The position numbers were made by a program, and so were the translations under genes. From assembly GCA_003962985.1 (NCBI GenBank), contig RXKA01000024.1, positions 1-51,142 of the forward strand: a DNA stretch of 51,142 nt. The letters run 5' to 3'. Numbering within the stretch: the first letter of the stretch is position 1; each line of letters begins with the position of its first letter. The notes below the pieces were generated by a model that saw nothing but the letters and a program-made list of their open reading frames with translations, did no database searches and was not told where the DNA came from. Shown here piece after piece: positions 18,591-27,471 of this stretch. The DNA comes from Pseudomonadota bacterium. GTDB taxonomy: Bacteria; Pseudomonadota; Gammaproteobacteria; Burkholderiales; UBA11063.

Positions 18591-19712
18591 TTATTTGGTT
18601 GCTTGCGGAAAATTCTGTGGTACAGGTAACCCACGAGCAGCTAACATTGAATTTAATTGAGCAGGATCATCGGTAATGATTCCATCCACACCCCAATCAA
18701 TTAGTTTACTAACAACCGCAGGATCAAATGCGCCACCTGAATGCTCTGGCCATGTCCAGACTACGACTTTAAGACCTAAACGATGTGCCTCATCCAAATC
18801 TGCTTTAGTTAAACTTACATCCTCTGGTTCATAGCATGAACCGCCCAAAGCTTTCACCATTTGTGGTAATGAATTATGATAATCCTTTAATAACTTACCG
18901 CCACTCCACAAACCTGCTTGTTTAACATCATTGGTTTGCATTCGTTCGATATCATCATAGCCAACCAAAAATGCTAATTTAACATGTGGATTAAGTTTAT
19001 GTAACTCATAAAGAGGTTGCCAATCAAAGGATTGAATCTCAGCACGACCAACCAAATCATTTTTAACTAAGAACTCATTAACCTTTTTCGCAAACTCTTT
19101 TGGTGATACCGTCCAATCAGGGTGCGTTGGATCATTCTTAATTTCAATTTGGAAATTCACTTTTTTATCAGTCAATTTATTTACATACGTCACTACTTCT
19201 TGTAAAGTTGGCATCTTTGTACCATCAACAGCATATTGTAATGGGAAATACTTCGCATATGAACTATCTGGATTAATTCGTCCAGCATCATATTCTTGTA
19301 ACTGCTTCAAAGTCAAATTTTTGACTAAGTAGGGTTGAATATTTTTATCAATCCCACCAGAAGCACTTTCCAAAGAGCTATAAAGATCCTGTTTATTTTT
19401 TGCCAAAAACTTACCATCTTTACGCAGGATATCTGGATTTAACCAAATATCATGGTCAACTAAAATTACCCCATCTTTAGTAATACCGATATCCATATCA
19501 ACCCAATTGGTACCAACTGCTAATCCTGTTTTATAAGCAGGCAATGTATTTTCAGGTGAAAAACTACGTGCTCCTCGATGTGCATATACCTCTACATATT
19601 TAGGTTTGTCAATCGAATGCGGAACTCCCGCATCAATTACCATTGATGAACTATCGGCAGCTGCACTAACCACATATCCTAAAGTTAATAAACTCAGTAA
19701 TAATCTACGCAT
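18591..19712 (-). CDS. glpQ: Periplasmic glycerophosphodiester phosphodiesterase
   Basis: Hydrolyses glycerophosphodiesters (deacylated phospholipids) to glycerol-3-phosphate and an alcohol. The 373 residues begin with a signal peptide (about residues 1-19, ending SAAADS). The GDPD TIM-barrel motifs follow: YAHRGARSFSPENTL with the catalytic His, WVDMDIGITKDG, and VDHDIWLNPDI. C-terminal blocks FDWQPLYEL and VVVWTWPEH complete the barrel. The length matches the longer periplasmic GlpQ type. It stands alone, with no transporter beside it. Confidence 0.93.
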   Translation of the reverse strand: MRRLLLSLLTLGYVVSAAADSSSMVIDAGVPHSIDKPKYVEVYAHRGARSFSPENTLPAYKTGLAVGTNWVDMDIGITKDGVILVDHDIWLNPDILRKDGKFLAKNKQDLYSSLESASGGIDKNIQPYLVKNLTLKQLQEYDAGRINPDSSYAKYFPLQYAVDGTKMPTLQEVVTYVNKLTDKKVNFQIEIKNDPTHPDWTVSPKEFAKKVNEFLVKNDLVGRAEIQSFDWQPLYELHKLNPHVKLAFLVGYDDIERMQTNDVKQAGLWSGGKLLKDYHNSLPQMVKALGGSCYEPEDVSLTKADLDEAHRLGLKVVVWTWPEHSGGAFDPAVVSKLIDWGVDGIITDDPAQLNSMLAARGLPVPQNFPQATK

Positions 19713-19954
19713 ATTTAGTCCTTATCTAAAACCATAGCAAAATGATTAAGTATTCCATATGAGATGATAATACTAACATAACTCATATAATTACCTAAAA
19801 TAAAAGATTGAGTAACTTGAATAATAATATTTTTCATTTAGCATCAATTAGATAATTGCAGATACACTTGATAAATTTTACATAAAATAAGACCAAAAGC
19901 CAATCATGATGTGAGTGCTAAGATGTAATACTAGCAGAATAAATCATGATAAAA

Positions 19955-19963
19955 TGTTATAAT
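19955..19963 (+). promoter_or_regulatory. Extended -10 promoter of the lipocalin gene
   Basis: TGTTATAAT is an extended -10 element 37 bp before the lipocalin ATG. The 287-bp gap between divergent glpQ and this gene (19713-19999) holds no ORF and no other clear signal. Confidence 0.6.
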
Positions 19964-19999
19964 TAAAACTATAGTAACTTTAAAAGTTAGGAATTTAAG

Positions 20000-20575
20000 A
20001 TGAAAAAATTGATTGGTATAATTCTCGCCATGCTAAGTAGCGTATGCATGGCACAACCCAATAGTCTAGAAAGCAATATCAACGTTACGGTTATCAATAA
20101 CTTTCAGGCAGAAAGCTATCTTGGCGATTGGTATGAAATAGCACGGATTCCATTCTACTTTGAAGACCACTGCCTTGCGCCTGTCAAAGCTAATTATAAA
20201 ATTGATGGTGAAAACATTGCCGTTACTAACTCATGTATGACTAAAGAAAATAAACTCGATACCGCTCACGGAATGGCATATTTTACAGAAACAGACTCTA
20301 AAATCGCTAAATTGGAAGTAACTTTTGTCCCATCATGGCTAAGATTTACACATATTGGACGGGGTGATTATTGGGTTCTGTATACAGATTACCAATATTC
20401 ACTAGTTGGTAGCCCGAATCATCGCTACTTATGGATACTCTCACGGAGCGAAACACCAGATCAGACAACGATTCACAAATTGCTCGATATTGCTAGTCAA
20501 CAAGGTTTTGATATCACAAAACTCCACTTTAATTATCCGAATCTAGAATCTATGACTAGTGTTCCGACCAAATAA
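20000..20575 (+). CDS. Lipocalin family protein (Blc-like)
   Basis: A 191-residue secreted beta-barrel protein. A signal peptide ends near residue 19 (SVCMA before QPN); the residues before Cys17 do not make a good lipobox, so it is probably not lipidated. The lipocalin signature YLGDWYEIARIP contains the invariant GxW. The later blocks YWVLYTDYQYSLVG and LWILSR match bacterial Blc proteins, which bind lysophospholipids or fatty acids and help maintain the envelope. TTAGGAA precedes the start. Confidence 0.92.
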   Translation: MKKLIGIILAMLSSVCMAQPNSLESNINVTVINNFQAESYLGDWYEIARIPFYFEDHCLAPVKANYKIDGENIAVTNSCMTKENKLDTAHGMAYFTETDSKIAKLEVTFVPSWLRFTHIGRGDYWVLYTDYQYSLVGSPNHRYLWILSRSETPDQTTIHKLLDIASQQGFDITKLHFNYPNLESMTSVPTK

Positions 20576-20610
20576 TTCTGATTAATCATATTGGAAATTA
20601 TATTGAATAA

Positions 20611-20645
20611 AAACTACCACTAAGAAACTAGCGGTAGTTTTTTTT
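20611..20645 (+). terminator. Rho-independent terminator after the lipocalin gene
   Basis: AAACTACC and GGTAGTTT form the main stem, extended by three more positions with one mismatch, and are followed by eight Ts (20638-20645). Confidence 0.85.
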
Positions 20646-20763
20646 ATAGCTGACAGGTGTACTATTGAATACTTGCTGTTGAAACAAAGTAACTTAGGAC
20701 ACAAATTTTAACTCAAGACATCAATTCATGATCCGTTAGGGATGTTAAAACAGTCACCACGAT

Positions 20764-21363
20764 TTATTGCACTAAGTTACAACGTGTTTTTTTACTATCA
20801 ATTGCTTTAGGTGCTTGTGAACTAGAATTAATATCAACACTAAAATTATGCTGGATTTGTGCTACCAAACCAGACTTTTGTCCATCCTCATATTTATCAC
20901 AGTTGTCACTACTCGCAACTATATCGTCCATATTTTTCCAATAGCTAATAATTCCATCATCTAGTTTTAATGGTTCTTCATAAGAGGTACTAAAAATCAA
21001 ATTATGCGAACCCAGATCGTATACTAAAATATCACGAAAATTCGTACCTGTACCACGATCGATAATTAATTTATCTTTATATTTACCTTTAAAATAACTT
21101 GCTTCACCGCTATCAACTAACCAGCTAGAATCCGACTCCCAAGCACAACTAGCATTAGGATCATTTTTAACTAAAATATGTTCACCAGGTAAATCATCAT
21201 CCACTTGTGTGATAATTGTAACATCTGAATAACGTAAACATTTTTCTGATGGAATTTGTGAGATTTTCTTCACAGAATCAGTACCAGATAGCATCCCACT
21301 AAAGCTATCTGCATAAGTATAGCCAACTGCCAAACCCAAAATAATCATAACAACTTTTTTCAT
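20764..21363 (-). CDS. Exported protein of unknown function
   Basis: A 199-residue protein that I do not recognise. A signal peptide covers about residues 1-18 (VGYTYA before DSF). The mature part has several cysteines that could form disulfides and a C-terminal basic KKTRCNLVQ tail. It is acidic and predicted mainly beta (GEHILVKND, YKDKLIIDRG, FRDILVYDLG). It lies 23 bp downstream of marC on the same strand and is probably co-transcribed. No catalytic motif is visible. Confidence 0.7.
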   Translation of the reverse strand: MKKVVMIILGLAVGYTYADSFSGMLSGTDSVKKISQIPSEKCLRYSDVTIITQVDDDLPGEHILVKNDPNASCAWESDSSWLVDSGEASYFKGKYKDKLIIDRGTGTNFRDILVYDLGSHNLIFSTSYEEPLKLDDGIISYWKNMDDIVASSDNCDKYEDGQKSGLVAQIQHNFSVDINSSSQAPKAIDSKKTRCNLVQ

Positions 21364-21386
21364 TTTTGCCTTCCTAAATAAATTGA

Positions 21387-22031
21387 TTACCCTGCAATTC
21401 CAGGAAATAATGCACGCAACCCTATTGCAATAAATTGTACCCCTAATGTCAATGTAAATAAACCAACAATACGTGTTAGTATACTCATCCCCACATGACC
21501 AAGTATCCTAAGCAAGCGACCAGAATAACGAAAAACTAAGTAATTTATCGCTGACTGTACCAAGATTGCAGCGACCAATTGCCAATATAATGGACGATTA
21601 TCACCAATTGTTGACTCCAAGATAACAATAGTTGAAAATGTTCCAGCCCCTGTTGTTAAGGGAATCGCAATCGGAATAATCGCTGTCGAAATCACTGATG
21701 AATAATTAAGTGCGCGATTATTACTCCCAAATTCATCTTCTGGTTTATTACGTGCATGCACCATGTCCAAGCCAAGAATGAATAGAATAACACCACCAGC
21801 CACACGAAATGAATCAAGGGATACATTAAGAAACTTTAATAATTCTTCACCCAGCAGCAATGCCACCAACATAATACAGAGTGACGCAATTGTCGCAATT
21901 TTACTTAGGCGTAACTGGTTTTCTTGCGGTAAGCGCTCCGCTAACTGTAAGAAATTTCCCAGCGACTTAAAGTTATTCGCAACGGCAAAGATTGAAATTA
22001 ACATCAACTGAAAGTTAAGTTCATGTGACAT
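21387..22031 (-). CDS. MarC family integral membrane protein
   Basis: A 214-residue protein with six hydrophobic segments and the family blocks AGGVILFILGLDMV, IIPIAIPLTTGAGTFST and a C-terminal LTRIVGLF. It belongs to UPF0056/MarC (YchE, YhgN). Despite the name, a role in multidrug resistance was not confirmed for E. coli MarC, and function is unknown. Confidence 0.9.
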   Translation of the reverse strand: MSHELNFQLMLISIFAVANNFKSLGNFLQLAERLPQENQLRLSKIATIASLCIMLVALLLGEELLKFLNVSLDSFRVAGGVILFILGLDMVHARNKPEDEFGSNNRALNYSSVISTAIIPIAIPLTTGAGTFSTIVILESTIGDNRPLYWQLVAAILVQSAINYLVFRYSGRLLRILGHVGMSILTRIVGLFTLTLGVQFIAIGLRALFPGIAG

Positions 22032-22081
22032 CTAATTACTGCTTTACAAAATTATTACTATAATTATCCAAACGAGTAGAT

Positions 22082-22109
22082 AAAAAGCAGCTTATATTTG
22101 CTGCTTCTT
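22082..22109 (-). terminator. Rho-independent terminator after ffh
   Basis: AGCAGC and GCTGCT form a stem flanked by A and T runs immediately after the ffh stop. On the minus strand the hairpin ends in a U-run. Confidence 0.8.
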
Positions 22110-22111
22110 AT

Positions 22112-23455
22112 TTACATCCCTGGCATTAGTCCTTTTAGACCTTTCATCATTTTCATCATGCCACCGCCACTAAATTTTTTCATCATCGTACTTACTTGTT
22201 CATATTGCTTGAGCAATTGATTCACTTCTTGTACTGTTGTACCAGAGCCTAATGCAATCCGACGCTTACGTGATGCTTTTAAAATCTCGGGTTTTTGGCG
22301 CTCTTTCTCGGTCATTGAATCAATAATCGCAATATTTTTCTTGATGAATTTATCGTTGATTACAGAAGGTGCTTTTTCCGCTAATTGCCCAGGTAATTTG
22401 TCAAGAATTTTAGTCATTCCACCCATATTATTCATCTGTTCAAACTGCATTTTGAAATCATTAAGATTAAAGCCCTTGCCTTTTTTCACTTTCTCCATTA
22501 ATTTCTTGGCTTCGGCTTCATCGACATTACCTTTAACTTCATCAATTAAAGATAAAATATCACCCATTCCCAAAATACGTGATGCCATACGGTCTGGATA
22601 GAATGGCTCTAAACCATTTACTTTCTCAGATACCCCGATAAATTTAATTGGCTTACCAGTTACATGACGAATCGATAATGCCGCACCACCACGTGAGTCA
22701 CCATCCATTTTAGTTAAAATCACACCCGTTAGCGGTAGCGTTTCGTTAAATGCCTTAGCGGTATTAACTGCATCTTGACCCAACATCGCATCCACAACAA
22801 AGAGAGTCTCAACTGGATTCACCGCTTGATGAAGTTCTTTGATTTCATTCATCATAAATTCATCGACAGTCAAGCGTCCAGCCGTATCAACGATTAAAAC
22901 ATCAAAATAATGTTTTCTGGCATAATCTAGCGCATCAAGTGCAATTTGTTTAGGTTTCTGATCTGGCGTTGATGGGAAACACTCAATTGCCAAACTTTTT
23001 GCAAGTGTCTTTAATTGCTCAATTGCGGCAGGACGATACACATCACTACTTACCACCAAAACTTTTTTCTTCTCAACTTCTTTTAGGCGTTTAGCTAATT
23101 TACCAACGGTAGTTGTTTTACCCGCACCTTGCAAACCTGCCATCAAAATAACCGCAGGTGGTACAGCATTTAAAGCTAATTGATCATTAAATTCACCCAT
23201 TAACTTAGTTAGTTTTTGATTAACCACATCAATCAATGCTTGCCCTGGCGTTAGGCTACCAATAACTTTTTCACCTAGCGCTTCTTCACGCACTTCTTCA
23301 ATAAACTGTTTAACTACTGGTAAAGCAACATCCGCTTCCAGCATTGCAATCCGTATCTCACGTAATGCATCTTTAATATTCGATTCAGTTAAACGCGAAT
23401 TACCTGATAAGGTTTTTACAACACCTGATAACCGCGAAGATAAATTTTCAAACAT
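22112..23455 (-). CDS. ffh: Signal recognition particle protein Ffh
   Basis: GTPase subunit of the signal recognition particle, which binds 4.5S RNA and directs signal-anchor proteins to FtsY and the translocon. The protein of about 447 residues has the N domain (FENLSSRLSGVVKTL), the G domain (GLQGAGKTTTVGKLA, VVSSDVYRPAA, VDTAGRLTVD, LTKMDGDSRGG) and the methionine-rich M domain ending MMKMMKGLKGLMPGM. I use ATG 23455 rather than the in-frame GTG at 23470, because MFENL is the conserved N-terminus. A long dyad lies upstream. Confidence 0.96.
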   Translation of the reverse strand: MFENLSSRLSGVVKTLSGNSRLTESNIKDALREIRIAMLEADVALPVVKQFIEEVREEALGEKVIGSLTPGQALIDVVNQKLTKLMGEFNDQLALNAVPPAVILMAGLQGAGKTTTVGKLAKRLKEVEKKKVLVVSSDVYRPAAIEQLKTLAKSLAIECFPSTPDQKPKQIALDALDYARKHYFDVLIVDTAGRLTVDEFMMNEIKELHQAVNPVETLFVVDAMLGQDAVNTAKAFNETLPLTGVILTKMDGDSRGGAALSIRHVTGKPIKFIGVSEKVNGLEPFYPDRMASRILGMGDILSLIDEVKGNVDEAEAKKLMEKVKKGKGFNLNDFKMQFEQMNNMGGMTKILDKLPGQLAEKAPSVINDKFIKKNIAIIDSMTEKERQKPEILKASRKRRIALGSGTTVQEVNQLLKQYEQVSTMMKKFSGGGMMKMMKGLKGLMPGM

Positions 23456-23490
23456 ATCATTCTTTTCCACAAATCATTTTAAGGTCATAT

Positions 23491-23530
23491 TTTATCATGT
23501 AACGCCTAATAACAAACAGTACATGATAAA
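23491..23530. repeat. Perfect 11-bp inverted repeat upstream of ffh
   Basis: TTTATCATGTA at 23491-23501 and TACATGATAAA at 23520-23530 are exact reverse complements 18 bp apart. On the minus strand the arms straddle a candidate ffh promoter (TTGATG, 17 bp, TGTTAT). Confidence 0.7.
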
Positions 23531-23606
23531 CCATCAAGATAAAATTGTTATTTCCTAACTATAATGCTCTAGTCGTTCATACCAATATCAATCGAGCAAT
23601 TGTTAA

Positions 23607-24137
23607 TTATTTTAATTTTTGTACATGTATATTTAAGGTTGTTGATTCATTGGTGATTAAAATATCATCTTCTTGAATCGTCGCGCTAATCTTCATACCA
23701 CGTGCACACAGCGCTGCCAACGCTGCACTCTCTTCTTCGCTGATATTGAAGACATTAACATTATCATATTCAGCAATATTTAACTTGTTCCACCATAAAT
23801 CGGCAACACGACCGCCATAACTATAGATAACCACACGCTCTGAACGAATCGCGGCTTTACGAATTAACTTCTCATCAGGCAAACCGACACTAATCCATAA
23901 TCCGATTTGCTCATTATGATCGCGCTCCCACAAATCTGCACAATTTTGATCACTAATGCTATCGGCAAAACTCAAGTTATCACTCGCATTTAACGTAAAA
24001 GCCAATAACCTAACCATCATCCGCTCATCGGTTTCTGAAGGGTGCTGTGCAATCGTTAATAAATGATCCTGATAATAATGTCGATTCATATCGGCAATCT
24101 GAATACTTGCCTTAAATACCCGTGGCTTAATTGCCAT
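23607..24137 (-). CDS. yaeQ: YaeQ family protein
   Basis: A 176-residue protein matching YaeQ along its length: an N-terminal RVFKASIQIADMNRHYY block, the HPSETDERMMVRLLAF motif, and GLPDEKLIRKAA with the YGGRVADLWW segment. YaeQ has a restriction-endonuclease-like (PD-(D/E)xK) core according to structural work, but its function is not settled. It precedes ffh on the same strand after a 137-bp gap containing the ffh dyad. Confidence 0.92.
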   Translation of the reverse strand: MAIKPRVFKASIQIADMNRHYYQDHLLTIAQHPSETDERMMVRLLAFTLNASDNLSFADSISDQNCADLWERDHNEQIGLWISVGLPDEKLIRKAAIRSERVVIYSYGGRVADLWWNKLNIAEYDNVNVFNISEEESAALAALCARGMKISATIQEDDILITNESTTLNIHVQKLK

Positions 24138-24155
24138 TTTGTTTACCTTATAAAA

Positions 24156-24506
24156 TTATTTTGGTGATTCATCAATCGTATCTTCATCAATGTACAACAT
24201 ACGTTTCAATTGTTTAATCGTCGCTGCAAACCAAAAAAGATTGGCAAATACACTAATACTCAATGCGATTAGGTAAAACTCTTTATTTTGCCCAGCACCA
24301 TGCTCAAAAAAAGCATCACTAACAACCAATGCGCAGATAAAGAGAATCGTACCGTAAATAACATATCGCCATTCTTTTTTGATACTCAAGTAAATTATAA
24401 CTCCTACTTGAATAACACTTGCCAATGGTTGAAATAATAATGTTCCTGCCGTATACAGCACCAGAAGTAAATTTAATTTTGTGGTGATTCCAATATTATT
24501 TGCCAT
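24156..24506 (-). CDS. Small membrane protein of unknown function
   Basis: A 116-residue protein with three or four hydrophobic segments (LLLVLYTAGTLLF, VIQVGVIIYLSI, YGTILFICALVVSDAF, FYLIALSISVFANLFWF) and an acidic C-terminal tail. I do not recognise a family. It ends 18 bp before yaeQ on the same strand, so co-transcription is likely. Confidence 0.7.
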   Translation of the reverse strand: MANNIGITTKLNLLLVLYTAGTLLFQPLASVIQVGVIIYLSIKKEWRYVIYGTILFICALVVSDAFFEHGAGQNKEFYLIALSISVFANLFWFAATIKQLKRMLYIDEDTIDESPK

Positions 24507-24584
24507 TTACTATCCTACTCTTATTAATTTATTATTCTTACCATCACGTAAGACATCGTTATTTTATACTAAATTAACCGTTAC

Positions 24585-25181
24585 TTATTCAAAAAACATT
24601 AATACTATTGACAGTATTAATAACACACCCATAGTAAGATTAAAGCGTTTCATATGAGCTGGATTATGTAAATATTTACTTAATGCCGCACCACCAACTA
24701 ACCACGTTCCGACACTTGGAATCCCAACCAAAAAATAGATTCCCGAAATTAACAATACTTGTTGCAACATATTGCCTGTAACTGTAGTATAGGTTGCTAC
24801 CGAACCAATCGCCATGATCCATGCTTTTGGATTTATCCATTGAAACAATAGAGCTTGAATCAGCGTCAAGGGTTTTGCCTGACCTTTTACTTTGGCTAAA
24901 TGAGGATCCGCCAAGATAGTCTTCATTGCAAGATACAACATATAGGCTGCACCAAAATATTTAATAATCTCATGAAGTAATGGATAACGAGTAAATATCT
25001 CACCAAGACCAATCCCTACCAGAATTATCATAGCCGAGAAGCCAAACAAAATCCCTAAATAATGTGGCATAGATAACTTAATACCAAATTTTACACCTGA
25101 GAGCATAATCATTAAATTATTCGGACCAGGGGTTACCGAAGTTGAAAAACAAAAAATCAACAAAGCCAAGAAAAAACTCAT
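24585..25181 (-). CDS. LysE family translocator
   Basis: A 198-residue membrane protein of the LysE/RhtB superfamily. SVTPGPNNLMIMLSGVKFG is the N-terminal signature and FQWINPKAWIMAIG the central motif. About six hydrophobic segments are visible. TAGGGA lies 7 bp before the ATG. It probably exports an amino acid or similar small molecule; the substrate is unknown. It is only distantly similar to the gene at 12392. Confidence 0.9.
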   Translation of the reverse strand: MSFFLALLIFCFSTSVTPGPNNLMIMLSGVKFGIKLSMPHYLGILFGFSAMIILVGIGLGEIFTRYPLLHEIIKYFGAAYMLYLAMKTILADPHLAKVKGQAKPLTLIQALLFQWINPKAWIMAIGSVATYTTVTGNMLQQVLLISGIYFLVGIPSVGTWLVGGAALSKYLHNPAHMKRFNLTMGVLLILSIVLMFFE

Positions 25182-25223
25182 ATTTATCCCTAAAATCTTA
25201 CATCATACTTATATTAATCAATT

Positions 25224-25562
25224 CTAACCAATTTTACTACCAAGTTCAATCGGCATATCCACGCTAATTAATTTAGTGCCAAACGAACTTGATAATGCAC
25301 CCAGAACTAAAACCTCTGATTTTATCCCTGCGACACGTTTCGGTATCAAATTCATAACGCATACCACGTGCTTATCCAATAAATCATCAAGCTGGTAATT
25401 AGCCGTTAACTGAGCCGAACTAATCTTTATCCCGAATGTACCAAAATCAATTTTTAGAATATATGCTGGCACCTTCGCCTTATGATTTGGCTCAACGGCA
25501 ATTATTTTACCCACACGCATTTCAATCTTTGTAAAATCACTAAATTCTACTGGTGTCAACAT
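25224..25562 (-). CDS. CsaA-like tRNA-binding (EMAP/Trbp111) domain protein
   Basis: A 112-residue OB-fold protein made of a single tRNA-binding domain, as found in CsaA, Trbp111 and the C-termini of some MetRS and PheRS-beta. Typical blocks are DFTKIEMRVGKIIAVEPN, YILKIDFG, KISSAQLTANYQ and VVCVMNLIPKRVAGIKSE. CsaA is described as chaperone-like in Bacillus. It lies 30 bp downstream of the nitronate monooxygenase gene. Confidence 0.9.
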   Translation of the reverse strand: MLTPVEFSDFTKIEMRVGKIIAVEPNHKAKVPAYILKIDFGTFGIKISSAQLTANYQLDDLLDKHVVCVMNLIPKRVAGIKSEVLVLGALSSSFGTKLISVDMPIELGSKIG

Positions 25563-25592
25563 GAATTGATTCCTTATTTAATTATTGATAAA

Positions 25593-26642
25593 TCAATGTT
25601 CTTCTATAATAACAGATGATTGACATCGTTGATAGTTCAGGCAAGATGCTTTAATTTTTTCCAGCAACACATTCAGTGAGTTACACTCTAAATTGGCATG
25701 CTTGCCGACCCATAATGCCATATAATTAGTTAATAAATTATCTCGAGCATATTTACGTAATCTACTTGTTGCATAATGCTGAATAGGAAACGTATAATTC
25801 AGAGTATTAACAAGCTCACTCATCAATAAATTAGTTACACCTCGTGCATATTGACCTGTTATATCCTTAGTAAAGCTAGTATTAGTACATTTACAAATAT
25901 ACTCTTTCACGGTATGAGGTAGACCACTAGTCTCAGTTAACATAAACAGACTACCTAACTGGATAAGTTGTGCTCCTGCAGATAAAAATTTGGGAATATC
26001 ATTGATCCCAATTCCACCCGCAACAATCAACGGGACACCCAAATCTAATCTGTTAACACTATCCAACAACTCCAGAGTACTTAAACGACCACATTGATTA
26101 GTTAGAAAATATCCTTGATGTCCTCCTGCCTCTTGTCCCTGTAAAATCAATCCATCCGCACCATTGGCAATACAGAATCTAGCCTCAGCAGGCGAAGTCA
26201 CTGTAGCTAAAATGATAATATTCTTAGCTTTAAGCTTAGTAACTATTTCAGAATTAAAGAAACCAAATGTTGTACTAACATACCTCACCTGCATCGCAAT
26301 CAATAAATCAACATAATCCATAAGTGGCACTGAAGCTGGATAAATAAAGCTATCTTCATCAGGAAGTCCTAATTTAACTTCTATATTACGTACTGCATGT
26401 GGTTTCGCCAATTTTTCAGTAACAGGATGGTCAGGCTCGATAAAAATATTTACTATAAAATCATTACTCGTTAACCGCTGTGTTTCCTTAATAAACGTAC
26501 GAAGATTAGTTAATGTCAAATATCCACTAGGGATACTACCCATCATACCTGAGTTACAGATATCTGCTACCATTTGCGGTGTAACAATATTACCTGCCAT
26601 TGGCGCTTGAATAATTGGATAAATTAACTGATTAAATATAAT
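25593..26642 (-). CDS. Nitronate monooxygenase-like flavoprotein, non-canonical start
   Basis: FMN-dependent TIM-barrel enzyme of the nitronate monooxygenase (2-nitropropane dioxygenase) family, which oxidises alkyl nitronates such as propionate-3-nitronate. Family motifs include GADGLILQGQEAGGHQG with the catalytic-type His, VAGGIGI and LGSLFMLTETSG. The first ATG in frame (26600) would begin inside the conserved FMN-binding IIQAPMAGN segment. The frame stays open upstream and encodes FNQLIYPIIQAPMAG, but contains no ATG, GTG or TTG. The best candidates are ATT at 26642 or ATA at 26639, 4 or 7 bp after AAGGA. A frameshift is the alternative. It follows the PhzF-like gene by about 10 bp. Confidence 0.8.
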   Translation of the reverse strand: MIFNQLIYPIIQAPMAGNIVTPQMVADICNSGMMGSIPSGYLTLTNLRTFIKETQRLTSNDFIVNIFIEPDHPVTEKLAKPHAVRNIEVKLGLPDEDSFIYPASVPLMDYVDLLIAMQVRYVSTTFGFFNSEIVTKLKAKNIIILATVTSPAEARFCIANGADGLILQGQEAGGHQGYFLTNQCGRLSTLELLDSVNRLDLGVPLIVAGGIGINDIPKFLSAGAQLIQLGSLFMLTETSGLPHTVKEYICKCTNTSFTKDITGQYARGVTNLLMSELVNTLNYTFPIQHYATSRLRKYARDNLLTNYMALWVGKHANLECNSLNVLLEKIKASCLNYQRCQSSVIIEEH

Positions 26643-26652
26643 AACATCCTTA

Positions 26653-27429
26653 TTACATAACAGTAACTAAGCCACTTAATTGCACTTTACCAGCCATATA
26701 ATGCACAATTAACTCGCAGTTATTGTCCAAGTTTGACCCCTGATGTACAATAACGTCACGTCCCAAATACGCACATAGCGCACTAGCTGCTACTCCAGTT
26801 GCAGCATCTTCATTCATGGCTACTAGATGATTAAAACTACGTGCATAAATAAATTGTTGTTCCCGATAATACACGTACAAGCCATTGACGTTATTTTGCT
26901 GACCCCAATTATTGATAGATAATAAATCTGGATTAAGCGTAATTAATTGCTCTTTAGATGCCAATTCTATTAATAATTTCGGACTTCCCACCGATGCGAC
27001 CGCAGCATCTAGCACATTATTCTTCGATAAATTCAATATTTCACATGCATAAGCGTTATATTTAATTGCAGTATCAATAAATTCACATTCTAGTTCAAGG
27101 AAAACATTTTGCGCAACTTTTCTAGCAACGATACATTTACCTATAGAGGTAATCATTGTAATTTGGCTAATTGATAAATAATGGTCAAAAAACCATTTGG
27201 CGGCAGCTAATGCACCGTGTAAACATAGCACTTTAACGGCATCAGAATAATAAAAGGATACTTTTATCGAATCAATGGTAACATCATCAATAAATACACA
27301 TACCGGTAAATTTACATTACGAGCAAAATTTTGTCGTTCGGACACACTATCATTATTATCAATTACTACCAGCGCTATATTACCTGAAGCATGATTGCGT
27401 CCAAAACACTTATATTGATGAATCTGCAT
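26653..27429 (-). CDS. PhzF-like protein with a divergent active site
   Basis: A 258-residue member of the PhzF/diaminopimelate-epimerase-like fold family. The N-terminal FGRNHASGNIALVVID aligns with the family's F-GNPAAV block, LHGALAAAKWFF with the GHAT-LAAA block, and NEDAATGVAASALCAYL with the GVPEDPATGSA-L-YL block. The catalytic Glu of PhzF, expected in an NLSETTF-like stretch, appears replaced: the sequence reads NLPVCVF. Isomerase activity is therefore doubtful. It is close upstream of the nitronate monooxygenase gene, 42 bp downstream of ispH. Confidence 0.75.
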   Translation of the reverse strand: MQIHQYKCFGRNHASGNIALVVIDNNDSVSERQNFARNVNLPVCVFIDDVTIDSIKVSFYYSDAVKVLCLHGALAAAKWFFDHYLSISQITMITSIGKCIVARKVAQNVFLELECEFIDTAIKYNAYACEILNLSKNNVLDAAVASVGSPKLLIELASKEQLITLNPDLLSINNWGQQNNVNGLYVYYREQQFIYARSFNHLVAMNEDAATGVAASALCAYLGRDVIVHQGSNLDNNCELIVHYMAGKVQLSGLVTVM

Positions 27430-27471
27430 ATCTTCTCTTATTCACATCAGCCAAATTTTTAACTGAATTAA

